Notes: a model not told the origin generated them from the sequence alone. Counted from the stretch's first letter, positions 36,295-45,375 are shown. The stretch is 64,000 bases of DNA from Armatimonadota bacterium (GCA_025358205.1 JANYKG010000017.1:1-64000), one strand, 5' to 3'. A program made the numbers and translations.

Positions 36295-37094
36295 GTATCC
36301 TAGCAGTTGCCAAGGATCAGTTCAGCGACCTTCTGCGCCGCCGATATTTGCTGGTCATATTCATCGGCGCGCTGGCGATAATCGGCATGTGGGTCGGATA
36401 TCTGGCGCTAATGAAGAGTCTGTTCCCCGCGATGCAGCAGGGCGCACAGGATGCCGCCACCAAGGGAATGACGGAGATGATGATAGGTGGACTGCAGGTT
36501 GCATTACACGCGATCATCGGGTCCATCGGCGTTCTCCTGGCACTCGGTCTGATGTGTTTCTCCGTCACCAGCGAGGTATCCAAGGGTACGGTCAGGATGA
36601 TTCTTTCGCGTCCGGTGCGGCGATATGAGTTTTTCATCGGTAAGTGGCTCGGCTGTGTCTGCATAGTCGGGGTATACACGCTGCTGGTGGGAACCATGGT
36701 GTGTACCTACACCTACTACTCGTTCGGCAGACTGCTGCCGGTTATACCGCTCTCGATTGCGATGCTGTTTCTCAAGGCGATCACGGTCGGCAGTATTGGC
36801 ATGGCGCTTGCGATGTGGCTGCGTCCGATAGTGGCTCTGCTGGTTGCCTATCTCGCAGCCGCCGAGACCTTTCTGTTCATTGCCGGATTCATGCATGGAA
36901 TCGCCAAGTCCGTTATGCACACGCTCTTCTATGCGTTGCCGAGCTACAAGGCATTCGACCTGTACACCGGGATAATGAATGGGACAATCATGAGCGGCGC
37001 TGAGATAGCCTACCGAGTCGCCTATGCCGTGCTCATCTGGGCGCTGATGCTCATCGCGGGTGCGTCCCTGTTCCAGCGACGAGATCTGGCGTGA
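36291..37094 (+). CDS. ABC-2 type transporter permease
   Basis: 267 aa with about six membrane helices and the ABC-2 motif SEVSKGTVRMILSRPVRRYEFFIGKW (about 97-122). It forms the export channel with the preceding ATPase, whose stop overlaps its ATG by 4 nt. The substrate is unknown. Its place in the ECF sigma cluster suggests envelope stress or drug export. Confidence 0.88.
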   Translation: MSILAVAKDQFSDLLRRRYLLVIFIGALAIIGMWVGYLALMKSLFPAMQQGAQDAATKGMTEMMIGGLQVALHAIIGSIGVLLALGLMCFSVTSEVSKGTVRMILSRPVRRYEFFIGKWLGCVCIVGVYTLLVGTMVCTYTYYSFGRLLPVIPLSIAMLFLKAITVGSIGMALAMWLRPIVALLVAYLAAAETFLFIAGFMHGIAKSVMHTLFYALPSYKAFDLYTGIMNGTIMSGAEIAYRVAYAVLIWALMLIAGASLFQRRDLA

Positions 37095-37175
37095 TTTGGA
37101 GACGAGTAAGTTTCCGCCTGATTTCACGGCATAATCTACCAATATTCAACACAATAACAACAGGAGGTTCCGAGT

Positions 37176-37886
37176 TTGATTAAGTATGTAAAGGCAATGG
37201 GCATCCTACTATGCGTCTCACTGATGGTCTCGGCGATTGTCGGCTGTGGGAAGAAGCAATCGGCACAGACTGATGCAGGCTCAAGCGGCGAAGTGGCAAA
37301 GTCACCGGTAGCGCAGGTGACGCCGCAGGTCGCTCCCGATGCTCCGAAACCAGTTGTACGGAGTTCCAATCCGCTGGCCGACCTGATGAAGAAGCAGTCT
37401 GGACTCACCAGCTATGTTATGACCATGAAGATGGGCGCTCAGGATATGAAGAGCGCGATGAAGATGGAGAACGGCAAACCGGTTCGCATTAGGACGGATA
37501 TGGGCGCCATGGGCTGGACGCTGGTACAGTATGATAAGGGCGTGCAGTATATGGGCAACTCCAAGACAAACGTGGCGATGGAGATACCGCTGAAGGGTTC
37601 ACAGCATAATGCGCCTTCCACTATGATTATGCCCAGCGCGGAGGCTCTCAAGTCATACAAAATAGAGTCAGAGACGCTGGACGGGGTGGACTGCCTGAAA
37701 GTGAGCAAGGCTGATAGCAGCACGACTGTTTGGATGGAGAAGGAACATGGGCTTCCGGTGCAGATGATAATGGGTGGCAAGCCCATGAAGCTTAAGTATG
37801 AGCAAGTGAACGCAGTGCCGGACAGCGCGTTTGAGCTTCCCGCAGGTGTGCAGGTGCAGAAGGCGCCGACAGCGCCCGGACGGTGA
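37176..37886 (+). CDS. LolA-like fold lipoprotein
   Basis: 236 aa. The signal peptide ends in a lipobox (SAIVGC, Cys near 25), so it is membrane-anchored by lipid. A Pro/Ala/Val linker follows, then a beta-rich domain (about 68-225) with repeated GMxxTxxMKMGxxD-type strands, similar to LolA/LolB or DUF4412-like lipoprotein folds. The start is TTG at 37176, with AGGAGG eight nt upstream. A terminator follows at 37916, after which the group II intron lies. Confidence 0.78.
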   Translation: MIKYVKAMGILLCVSLMVSAIVGCGKKQSAQTDAGSSGEVAKSPVAQVTPQVAPDAPKPVVRSSNPLADLMKKQSGLTSYVMTMKMGAQDMKSAMKMENGKPVRIRTDMGAMGWTLVQYDKGVQYMGNSKTNVAMEIPLKGSQHNAPSTMIMPSAEALKSYKIESETLDGVDCLKVSKADSSTTVWMEKEHGLPVQMIMGGKPMKLKYEQVNAVPDSAFELPAGVQVQKAPTAPGR

Positions 37887-37915
37887 GTAGTCACTGAGAA
37901 TACAGAACGAACAGT

Positions 37916-37947
37916 GGGGCGGGTCCGATTGCGGATGCCGCCCTTTT
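37916..37947 (+). terminator. intrinsic terminator after the lipoprotein gene
   Basis: The stem GGGCGG-g-TCCG / CGGA-tg-CCGCCC with an ATTG loop is followed by TTTTGTGT. It ends the sigma-ABC-lipoprotein unit. The group II intron begins about 16 nt downstream. Confidence 0.8.
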
Positions 37948-37962
37948 GTGTATGCCGGGCAT

Positions 37963-39816
37963 GTGCTCGATATCGGAGGTGAAAGTCCTCTACGGTAAAG
38001 GGAGTGAGAACCGTTAAGCGGAGGCAAGGGCGTCACCGTGAGGTGGGGTCTGAAAGAAGCCCGAGCCACAGTCACGACCTGACGAACAGAAACCGGATAG
38101 TAGGCCACAGGCGGTGGGTGAGCTGGCATGAGACGGTGAAACCCTCAACTCCCAAGACCGGCCTGTGGTAAATTCGGCAGGAGCGGGGCGAAAGATCGAG
38201 CGCTTATCCCGGGAGATCTGTCACTCTGTCCGCGTGAGGCGGACTATGCCAGCAGCAATGCAGACAAAAGGAGTGACAGAAGTCAGCAGAGGCCATAGTA
38301 TCCGCGTGATGCGGAGAAGGGCCGAACACGAAGACACAAGGAATCGCCGGAGGAATCGAGGCCGTGGCGGAGCAGAATATCGGACAACCGGCTTTCGACT
38401 ACGATGAGGCGGGTGAAGCCCGGCCTGGGCGTAGTGAAGGGCATCAAGCGGCATCGGCGTCCCCCGAGACGAGAACCTTGGCGCAGAGCCTCATGGAGGC
38501 AGTAGTAGATGCGCGGAACATGCGCGCAGCCCTGAAACGAGTCAGAGAGAACAAGGGAAGCCCAGGAGTAGACGGGGTGACCGTGGATAAGCTCCCGGAG
38601 TACCTTATGGAACACTGGCAGAGAATAAGGGCAGAACTGCTTGATGGTAAGTACAAACCCCAGCCTGTAAGGCGGGTGGAGATACCGAAGCCGGACGGCG
38701 GAGTGCGACAATTGGGCATTCCGACCGTAATGGATAGGTTGATCCAGCAGGCAGTGCTACAGGTACTTGGGCCACTCTACGCCCCCACCTTCTCGGAATC
38801 GAGCTATGGATTCAGACCCGGCAGAAGTGCCCACCAGGCGGTGAGAGCCGCGAGAGAGCACGTAGCGAGCGGAAAGGAATGGGTAGTAGACCTAGACATC
38901 GAGAAGTTCTTCGACCGCGTGAACCACGATATCCTGATGGGCCGTTTAGCACGGCGCATAGGGGATAAGCGTGTGCTAAGGCTGATTCGCGCATATCTGA
39001 ATGCAGGGATCATGGCAGACGGAGTGGTGATAGAGCGGCACGAAGGCACACCACAGGGAGGGCCACTCTCACCGTTACTTGCCAACATACTCCTTGACGA
39101 GTTCGACAAGGAGTTGGAGAAGCGAGGGCACAGGTTCGTAAGATATGCAGATGATTGCAACATCTACGTAGCCACAGAGCGTGCAGGTGAGAGAGTAATG
39201 AAATCGCTCACGCAGTTCCTGGAGAAGAAACTCAGGCTGAAGGTGAACAAGGAGAAATCCGGGGTAGCCAAGCCGAGGGAGCGGAAGTTTCTGGGATTGC
39301 GGATAGTGAAAGGGAAAGAAGCGTTCATAAGCATCGCGCCCAAATCGCTTGAGCGATTCAAGAAGGCAGTGCGGCGTATCACAAAGCGAAACCGAGGAAG
39401 GAGCCTGACCCATGTGATAACGGAACTAAATCGTTACACGACGGGATGGGTGAACTACTTCGGGATTGCAGATGCCAAATCCATCATGCAAAAGCTGGAT
39501 GGATGGATACGCCGTAGACTGAGGTGCTTGATCTGGAAGCAGTGGAAAGGATGGCAAACTCGGGCACATAATCTCCTGAAGGCAGGAGTAGGCCCGTGGC
39601 TGGCCTATGGCATCGTCTCCGGGAAGCATGGGCCGTGGAACGTTGCCGGAAGCCCTGCCATGACGAAAGCCATCACGAATGCGTACCTGAAGCAGCAAGG
39701 CTACAAGAGTCTCTATGAGCGTTACATGACGCTCGCGTCTTCGTGAACCGCCGGATGCGGACCCGCATGTCCGGTGGTGTGGGGGGAGGAGCCGGTGACG
39801 ACTCCTCCTACCCGAT
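37963..39816 (+). mobile_element. group II intron, likely class IIC-like
   Basis: The proposed 5' end is GTGCTCG at 37963, followed by domain I text GGAGGTGAAAGTCCTCT. The 3' end is at TACCCGAT near 39816. Domain V is seen near 39741-39778 (GAACCGCCGGATGCGG, then CCGCATGTCCGGTGGT). Domain VI is the following GGAGGAGccggtgacgACTCCTCC hairpin. The coded protein has RT and maturase parts but no HNH endonuclease. Insertion just after an intrinsic terminator is the known habit of IIC introns. The ends are inferred from motifs. Confidence 0.8.
38364..39746 (+). CDS. ltrA: group II intron reverse transcriptase/maturase
   Basis: 460 aa. RT domains 0-7 run from about 55 to 300, with GSPGVDG, YGFRPGRSAHQA, VVDLDIEKFFD, GTPQGGPLSPLLANI, the catalytic RYADD (about residue 265) and FLGL. 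A maturase domain X (about 330-400, GWVNYFG) and a C-terminal segment (RGPW-like HGPWNVAGSPAM) follow. No endonuclease domain is present, consistent with priming from the replication fork. The GTG start at 38364 lies after AGGA. It reads without frameshift and looks intact. Confidence 0.93.
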   Translation: MAEQNIGQPAFDYDEAGEARPGRSEGHQAASASPETRTLAQSLMEAVVDARNMRAALKRVRENKGSPGVDGVTVDKLPEYLMEHWQRIRAELLDGKYKPQPVRRVEIPKPDGGVRQLGIPTVMDRLIQQAVLQVLGPLYAPTFSESSYGFRPGRSAHQAVRAAREHVASGKEWVVDLDIEKFFDRVNHDILMGRLARRIGDKRVLRLIRAYLNAGIMADGVVIERHEGTPQGGPLSPLLANILLDEFDKELEKRGHRFVRYADDCNIYVATERAGERVMKSLTQFLEKKLRLKVNKEKSGVAKPRERKFLGLRIVKGKEAFISIAPKSLERFKKAVRRITKRNRGRSLTHVITELNRYTTGWVNYFGIADAKSIMQKLDGWIRRRLRCLIWKQWKGWQTRAHNLLKAGVGPWLAYGIVSGKHGPWNVAGSPAMTKAITNAYLKQQGYKSLYERYMTLASS

Positions 39817-39999
39817 TGAGCCAACCATCCAATCCTCATCCGCCTACTTCCGTCCGCCGCCATCCCTAATCCTACGTAGTCTGCCTGTAGATTCTACGGG
39901 GTTTTACCGATAATTCGGTTGTCACCCCGCTCGAACCATGCCTGCGGGGGCGCGTTATCATGCATCGGATACAGGTGCTCCTGGGGAGGAACAGACTCA

Positions 40000-40650
40000 A
40001 TGAACTGGGTTTCAAACGCGTTTAGCCTTTTGGTCAAGGGTGGGCCGGTCATGGTTCCACTCATGCTCTGCTCAGTGGTCTCGGTCACTGTAATGATCGA
40101 GCGCTGGGTCTTCCTGAACCGCTCCAAGTGCGATTCAGAAAGTCTGATGAAGAAGGTCGAGAATTACCTCGCTCTCGGCAAGTATCAGGATGCCGTTCGG
40201 GTCTGTCGCACTGATGAGACACCGCTCGGCGAGATGCTGGTGTGCGGCATGGAAAGCGGTTCCAAATCGGCTGAGAAGTGCATGGAAGAGCAGGCGCTCA
40301 GATCAACGCCCAGCCTCTTCCAGAAGCTCAGCATGCTGGACACCATCATCACCATCGCGCCTCTGCTTGGTCTGCTTGGCACGGTCACCGGCATGATCCG
40401 CTCGTTCCACGTCATCTCAACCAAGACCGGGCTGAGCACTCCCACCGCCATCACGGGCGGCGTGGCCGAAGCGCTTATCGCCACTGCCACTGGTCTTGCC
40501 ATCGCTATCACCACGCTCATTGGCTACAACTTCCTGACAGAGATGGCCAAGCACGTGGTCAGCGACATGGAAGTGAATGGCACTCGCCTGCTCAATATTC
40601 TCTCATCGGATGAGGAGGAACAGCATGCGGCTAAAGCAATGGGAGCCTAA
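40000..40650 (+). CDS. exbB: MotA/TolQ/ExbB family proton channel protein
   Basis: About 216 aa with three membrane helices (about 17-37, 110-135 and 155-180). The conserved segment TIAPLLGLLGTVTGMIRSF and the following GGVAEALIATATGLAIAI are the ExbB/TolQ signature. With ExbD it uses the proton gradient to drive TonB. The ATG at 40000 follows GGGAGGA. Upstream 39817-39999 shows no gene; it is the intron's 3' exon side and leader. Confidence 0.92.
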   Translation: MNWVSNAFSLLVKGGPVMVPLMLCSVVSVTVMIERWVFLNRSKCDSESLMKKVENYLALGKYQDAVRVCRTDETPLGEMLVCGMESGSKSAEKCMEEQALRSTPSLFQKLSMLDTIITIAPLLGLLGTVTGMIRSFHVISTKTGLSTPTAITGGVAEALIATATGLAIAITTLIGYNFLTEMAKHVVSDMEVNGTRLLNILSSDEEEQHAAKAMGA

Positions 40651-41038
40651 GAAAGCCCGCATCGAAATCATCCCGATGATTGACACGATCTTCTTCCTGC
40701 TCGTGTTCTTCATGATCGCGTCTATGGCGATGACGACCATGAAGGGCATTCCCGTTAACCTTCCCAAATCCGCCACGGCCACCGACCGCTCACCGGTTCG
40801 GACCGTGGTGACCGTGAGCACGAAGGGTAACTATTACATTGACAAGGAGCAGGTCGCGTTTGAAGAGATCGCGCCTGTTTTGAGCGCACGATTGAAGGAT
40901 AACCCCAAGATGGTTGTGGTCATAAACTGCGACAAGGGACAGAATTGGGGCAGGGGAATCGAAGTGATGGACGAGGCAAAGCGCGCGGGCGCAGAGGTGC
41001 TCACCATTGCCACGGAACCCAAGGCGGCGAAAGGGTAG
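40625..41038 (+). CDS. exbD: ExbD/TolR family protein
   Basis: 137 aa. One N-terminal membrane helix (about 22-42) contains the essential Asp in IPMIDTIFFLLVFFMIA. A periplasmic domain follows (about 45-137). It overlaps the end of exbB by 26 nt; GAGGAGGAA precedes the ATG. It forms the stator with ExbB. Confidence 0.92.
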   Translation: MRLKQWEPKKARIEIIPMIDTIFFLLVFFMIASMAMTTMKGIPVNLPKSATATDRSPVRTVVTVSTKGNYYIDKEQVAFEEIAPVLSARLKDNPKMVVVINCDKGQNWGRGIEVMDEAKRAGAEVLTIATEPKAAKG

Positions 41039-41041
41039 TCC

Positions 41042-42073
41042 ATGCGGGACAGAGTCCTCAGGTACGCGTTGGCCGCATCGGTTGGCGCGCACATCATTAT
41101 TTTATGCGCGGTCGGCAAGACCTACTCGGCCTCCGGAAACGTTCCGGCGCCTGAGCAGCTTTCCGCCATCCGCGTGAATGTGGAAACACCGGCGGGTGAG
41201 AAGCCCAGGCCCCGTCCGATCATGCCGCCACGCCCGGAGTTGATCCCGGAACAGCCGAAACCCATTGACACACCTCCTGTGACCAAGACTCTGCGGGAGC
41301 GCATCTTTGGCGTCAAAACACCTCTGCCACCCACGCCGATATCTCAGCCGCAGGTGCGCCAGGCGCCTCAGCCGATGCCGCGCCCGCTGCCGACATCAAC
41401 CAAGCCAGCGTCAAACAAACTGCCAGGCAATCCCGGCGGCGCTCTGAACATGGGAACAGGAAGCTCACACGGCGAGAATCTGGGCAACAGCGGTCGGACT
41501 CCCGTAGGTTGGGTTCCTGGTTCGTCCGGTGGCGATGGCAAGGGATCGGGCAGCGGACCCGGTGTGGGCAAACCTGAGCCGGTTCACGGCGCGGTTGACG
41601 GACCTGGAAAAGAGGCTTCTCCACCGCCTCCTCCGCCACCACCGCCTGCCCCTGATATCGAGGCGAAGGTCTGCGCGGAATCCGGCATGCTTCCCGGCCC
41701 GAATTGTGAGCGCGTGGGCGTCAGATCGTTTCGACCGGGCAATCAGCCCACGGGTGTCTGCACGGTGTGTAAGCCGAAGCACGTGTCAACCCTCGCCGAC
41801 AGATCTGTTCCTGAAATGATAAGCGGCAGACGAGCGCCGAAGTACCCGGAATCTGCCAGGGACAAGGGCGTAGAAGGCTCGGTCACAGTTGAGTACACTA
41901 TCAATATCGAGGGCGGCGTCTCCGGCGTACAGGTCAGTTCATCGTCCGGCGATTCGTCTCTGGATTCCGCGGCTGTGGCTGCGGTTGAGAGTCGAAAGTA
42001 CAAACCGGCGATTCAGGCTGGCATCCCCCGCAACTACCGCAAGCGCGAAACCTTCCACTTCGCGCTGGACTAG
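41042..42073 (+). CDS. TonB family protein with a four-Cys insert
   Basis: 343 aa. It has an N-terminal membrane anchor (about 7-25), a long Pro/Gly-rich periplasmic span (about 45-205, including a Pro9 run) and a C-terminal TonB domain (about 260-343: PKYPESARDKGVEGSVTVEY, then KYKPAI). Between them (about 205-250) is a Cys segment: VCAESGML....C......F.PGNQPTGVCTVC. This resembles a motif near the C-terminus of class A penicillin-binding proteins. It starts 3 nt after exbD, so exbB-exbD-tonB form one operon. Confidence 0.88.
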   Translation: MRDRVLRYALAASVGAHIIILCAVGKTYSASGNVPAPEQLSAIRVNVETPAGEKPRPRPIMPPRPELIPEQPKPIDTPPVTKTLRERIFGVKTPLPPTPISQPQVRQAPQPMPRPLPTSTKPASNKLPGNPGGALNMGTGSSHGENLGNSGRTPVGWVPGSSGGDGKGSGSGPGVGKPEPVHGAVDGPGKEASPPPPPPPPPAPDIEAKVCAESGMLPGPNCERVGVRSFRPGNQPTGVCTVCKPKHVSTLADRSVPEMISGRRAPKYPESARDKGVEGSVTVEYTINIEGGVSGVQVSSSSGDSSLDSAAVAAVESRKYKPAIQAGIPRNYRKRETFHFALD

Positions 42074-42097
42074 CGCGCCGCCGGACAAAGCCTGACC

Positions 42098-42157
42098 TGT
42101 AGCCGCAGGCTTTATGCCTGCGAGGTCAGACCGCACCCGTAAAGGGTGCGGCTACAG
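42098..42157. repeat. palindromic repeat, TGTAGCCGCAGGC family, copy 2
   Basis: TGTAGCCGCAGGCtttatGCCTGC, GAGGTCAGAC, then GCACCCgtaaaGGGTGCGGCTACAG. It is nearly identical to 11051-11110. It is followed at 42187-42206 by a lone ATTCACGaataaCGTGAAT hairpin that looks like half of the two-hairpin family. Confidence 0.78.
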
Positions 42158-42291
42158 GCTCTATCCGATCCCTAACTCATCGTGATCATTCACGAATAAC
42201 GTGAATAACCCCCAGAATGAACTTAACCACGCAGGAAATTCGTCATACAGGCTAGAATGTCCCATGTATAACCACGGGATCGGAGCGCGGA

Positions 42292-42801
42292 TTGGCGGAC
42301 CAGCACACTACTCTCAGGATACTCGGCGTTGATCCGGGACTGAACATCAGCGGGTATGGGCTGATAGATGTCCTGAGGGGCCAGCCGTCGCTGATCGAGG
42401 CAGGGGTCATCCGCATCCCGGCCAGGCGTCCGCTGGAGCAGAGGCTGTCCACGCTCTTTCACGGAATCCAGGAGTTGATGCAGGAGTTCAAGCCCGGCGC
42501 GCTCGCATTGGAAGAGGTCTACACACACTATGAGCGCCCCAGGGTGGCGGTGATGATGGGCCATGCGCGCGGCGTTATCTGCCTGGCTGCGGCGGTCAAC
42601 CAGGTTCCGGTGTTCAGCTATGCTCCCACGCATATCAAGAGTTCGCTAACCGGCAACGGGCGTGCGAGCAAGGAGCAGGTCAGGCGAATGGTGGAGGTCA
42701 CCCTGCGCCTGAAGAAGTGCCCGGAACCGTTGGACGTATCGGATGCGCTGGCAGCGGCTTTGTGCCACATCTCCAGAACCGGCAGGGAGGGTTTGATTTG
42801 A
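42292..42801 (+). CDS. ruvC: Holliday junction resolvase RuvC
   Basis: 169 aa. The catalytic acidic residues are visible in GVDPGL, ALEEVY and DVSDALAAALCH. Together with RuvA and RuvB it resolves Holliday junctions. The start is TTG at 42292 with GGAG six nt upstream. Its TGA overlaps the ruvA start (TTGA). Confidence 0.95.
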   Translation: MADQHTTLRILGVDPGLNISGYGLIDVLRGQPSLIEAGVIRIPARRPLEQRLSTLFHGIQELMQEFKPGALALEEVYTHYERPRVAVMMGHARGVICLAAAVNQVPVFSYAPTHIKSSLTGNGRASKEQVRRMVEVTLRLKKCPEPLDVSDALAAALCHISRTGREGLI

Positions 42802-43430
42802 TTTCATTTCTGCAGGGCAGTCTAACCATAGCCAGCGACTCCGAGGTCATCATCTGGGCGAACGGCATCGGCTATCAGATCATGGTGCCTGCCACAGTCA
42901 TGCATACCCTCCAGAAAAAGTCCGAGGACGAGTGTCGCGACGTTCGTCTCATCACGTTTCACTACCTGGAGAACAACCAGTCGCGAATCGTGCCGAGGCT
43001 GATTGGGTTCAACAACGAGATCGAGCGCGAGTTCTTCGAGCTGTTCATTACAGTGGCCGACCTGGGACCGAAGACCGCTGTTCGCGCGCTGTCGAAGGCG
43101 TTCCACTCCATCGCCGAGTCAATAGAGCAGGGAAACCACAAGGAACTGACCGCGCTGCCCGGCATCGGCGATAAGAAGGCGCGGCAGATAGTGGCCACGC
43201 TCCAGGGCAAGGCCGGGAAGTTCGCCATGCTGCAGGACGAGGAGATATCATCTTCGCCGCAGCCGAAGGAGGACATCCAGACCGACGCTATCGAAGTATT
43301 GCTTCAACTGGGTTACAGGCGCAGCGAGGCGCAGGCGATGGTTACCAGCGCCGTGGAGTCCACGTCCCCTAGGCCGAAGACGTCCGAAGAACTGATACAG
43401 AAGATATACGAACTGAAGCTTATGAAGTAG
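42798..43430 (+). CDS. ruvA: Holliday junction branch-migration protein RuvA
   Basis: About 210 aa. An N-terminal OB fold (about 1-70) begins at ISFLQGSLTIA. A helix-hairpin-helix domain shows LPGIGDKKARQIV (and the first HhH as ADLGPKTAVRAL). The C-terminal RuvB-binding domain (about 165-208) reads EVLLQLGYRRSEAQAMV. The start is TTG at 42798, overlapping ruvC by 4 nt, after AGGGAGG. ruvB is not adjacent: a cassette lies between them. Confidence 0.95.
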   Translation: MISFLQGSLTIASDSEVIIWANGIGYQIMVPATVMHTLQKKSEDECRDVRLITFHYLENNQSRIVPRLIGFNNEIEREFFELFITVADLGPKTAVRALSKAFHSIAESIEQGNHKELTALPGIGDKKARQIVATLQGKAGKFAMLQDEEISSSPQPKEDIQTDAIEVLLQLGYRRSEAQAMVTSAVESTSPRPKTSEELIQKIYELKLMK

Positions 43431-43439
43431 AGCGCAAAG

Positions 43440-44091
43440 AATGGCTAATGGCTGGCCCGCCGAGAGCGGGAATGGACGATGGCTCACGGACAATGGCTGA
43501 TTGCTGTTGGAGGATGGACGATGGAGAGAATTCGGGACGTGGAGCAGATGCCGATTCATCGGTTGTTCGAGGATCTGGCATTCCGAGTAGAGGAATCGAC
43601 TCGGCGTTTTGGACCGGAGTTCCGGTGGCTCCGTGTTCAGGTTCTTCGTTCATCCGAATCGGTGTGTGCCAATCTTGCCGAGGGGTTTTACGCCCAGTAC
43701 AGCACGGAGTATGCTCAATCTTTGCATCGTTGTCGCCGTGAAGCCCGCGAGTCCATAGCTCATATTCGCTATGCGAAGGGAGTCGGGCAGCTTGACGAGA
43801 CCTTGAGTGATTCTATCATCTCCTCGTATGTGAGCGCTCTTGTGCAACTAGCCAGATTGATCTCCGCCATAGAGAAAAAGATAATCGAGAGAGGGAAGGG
43901 CAAAGACCTGTCCTGCATAGTCAGAGAAGAACCTTGCGAATATGAGGTGGATTCGTGTGAGTATGCTTAGCCGACTGTGCCGGAGCGTTCCGGTCATCCA
44001 TTGCCCATCAGCCATGGATTCCCAGCCATTCCGGCTAGCCATAAGCCATTTTCCCTAAGCCATTCCGGCTAGCCATTGTCCATTAGCCATT
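43440..44091 (+). mobile_element. inverted-repeat cassette carrying a four-helix-bundle (S23/IVS) gene
   Basis: Both sides of the inner gene are built of the same short words. The left side starts with AATGGCTAATGG (43440-43451) and the right side ends with its exact inverse CCATTAGCCATT (44080-44091). Several degenerate AGCCATT units lie within 43981-44079. It looks like a small mobile or mobilised unit between ruvA and ruvB. Confidence 0.6.
43521..43970 (+). CDS. four helix bundle protein (S23 ribosomal/IVS family)
   Basis: About 149 aa, the size of TIGR02436 four-helix-bundle proteins coded by 23S rRNA intervening sequences and of the related Avd fold. The family pattern is visible: FEDLAFRVEE, LRVQVLRSSESVCANLAEGF and Y.QSLHRCRREARES. 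A Cys/Glu-rich tail (CIVREEPCEYEVDSCEYA) is extra. The ATG at 43521 follows GGAGG. The cellular role is unknown. The flanking inverted words and the break in ruvCAB suggest that it travels with the cassette. Confidence 0.85.
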   Translation: MERIRDVEQMPIHRLFEDLAFRVEESTRRFGPEFRWLRVQVLRSSESVCANLAEGFYAQYSTEYAQSLHRCRREARESIAHIRYAKGVGQLDETLSDSIISSYVSALVQLARLISAIEKKIIERGKGKDLSCIVREEPCEYEVDSCEYA

Positions 44092-44104
44092 CTCGGAGGT
44101 AGCC

Positions 44105-45175
44105 ATGTCCCGAGACAAGATAATATCAGGCGACGATGCAGATGAAACCCCGGTTCGTGAGGCCGTCGTGAGTTCGGCGCTGGACCCGGAAGAGGATCGT
44201 CAGCAATGGAATCTGCGGCCGAAGACCCTGTCTGAGTACATCGGCCAGACCACTGTCGTCGAGAGCCTGAACATCGCCATCACCGCCGCGACCAACAGGC
44301 GCGAGCCGTTGGAACACGTCCTCCTGCACGGCTCGCCCGGCCTCGGCAAAACCACCCTCGCGCATATCATCGCAACCGCCATGGGCGCAAACATCATCGC
44401 CACGTCCGGCCCGGCAATCGAGAAACCCAAGGACGTCATGGGGATCCTCTCAAGCCTGGAGGTCGGCGATGTGCTCTTCATAGACGAGATTCACCGCCTC
44501 TCGCGCGTGGTGGAGGAGTTCCTCTACTCCGCCATGGAGGATTTCCAGGTGGACTTCGTGCTGGACCGGGGTGCGTATGCAAAGACCATAAAGGTGCCAC
44601 TCAAGCGGTTCACACTGGTCGGCGCCACCACCCGCGCGGGGATGCTCTCGGCGCCTCTGCGCGACCGGTTCGGCATATTCACGCACATGGACTACTATGA
44701 AACTGAGGAACTCAAGCGCATCGTCCAGCGGTCCGCGGGCATCCTGAGCGTGAAGATTGACCCCAAGGGAGCTGAGGAGATCGCCCGCCGATCACGAGGC
44801 ACACCCCGGATAGCCAACCGCCTGCTCCGCCGAGTTAGGGACTACGCGGAAGTGGAATCGGACGGCACAATCACCCGTGAGCTTGCGGACATCGCGCTGA
44901 AGCGTGAGATGGTTGATGAAATGGGGTTGGACAAGCTCGACCGAGCGTTCCTCCGCACGATCATAGAGTTCTACGACGGCGGACCGGTCGGCATTGAGGC
45001 GCTCTCCGCGACCCTGAACGAGGAGACGGATACGCTTGTGGACATGGTGGAGCCGTACCTGCTGAAGATTGGGTTCCTCAACCGCACGCCCAGCGGCCGC
45101 AAAGCCACCCGCACCGCTTGCGAGCACCTGGGCATGAACACCGCCAAGCGCAAGCAGGGGCAGCTTCCACTCTAA
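44105..45175 (+). CDS. ruvB: Holliday junction branch-migration ATPase RuvB
   Basis: 356 aa. Walker A is GSPGLGKTT, Walker B is LFIDEIHRL, sensor 1 is GATTRAG, and the arginine finger region is LRDRFGI. The C-terminal winged helix (about 270-345) has [13 protein letters not shown] precedes the ATG, directly after the cassette's right end. Its last 4 nt overlap the convergent ywbE-like gene. Confidence 0.96.
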   Translation: MSRDKIISGDDADETPVREAVVSSALDPEEDRQQWNLRPKTLSEYIGQTTVVESLNIAITAATNRREPLEHVLLHGSPGLGKTTLAHIIATAMGANIIATSGPAIEKPKDVMGILSSLEVGDVLFIDEIHRLSRVVEEFLYSAMEDFQVDFVLDRGAYAKTIKVPLKRFTLVGATTRAGMLSAPLRDRFGIFTHMDYYETEELKRIVQRSAGILSVKIDPKGAEEIARRSRGTPRIANRLLRRVRDYAEVESDGTITRELADIALKREMVDEMGLDKLDRAFLRTIIEFYDGGPVGIEALSATLNEETDTLVDMVEPYLLKIGFLNRTPSGRKATRTACEHLGMNTAKRKQGQLPL

Positions 45176-45375
45176 CACCCACCACCAAGCACCTGTTGAA
45201 CTCGTCCCACGCGGCCATCCTCCAGCATCACCTTGATGCCGTGCGGGTGGGATGAGCTCTTCGTAAGCAGTCGCGCCACCACACCCTCGGTCTGCTGACC
45301 GCTCGGCTGGTTCTGCTTCTCCACTATGCGCACCCGCTGCCCTGGTTGGATCTCGCTTCTGTTCGGCGTTGGCAT
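45172..45375 (-). CDS. YwbE family protein (DUF2196)
   Basis: About 67 aa. It matches the YwbE pattern [18 protein letters not shown] followed by [30 protein letters not shown]. The fold is a small SH3-like barrel; the function is unknown. AGGAG lies ten nt before the ATG at 45375. It sits 13 nt after the two-CW gene, so the two are probably co-transcribed. Confidence 0.85.
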   Translation of the reverse strand: MPTPNRSEIQPGQRVRIVEKQNQPSGQQTEGVVARLLTKSSSHPHGIKVMLEDGRVGRVQQVLGGGC

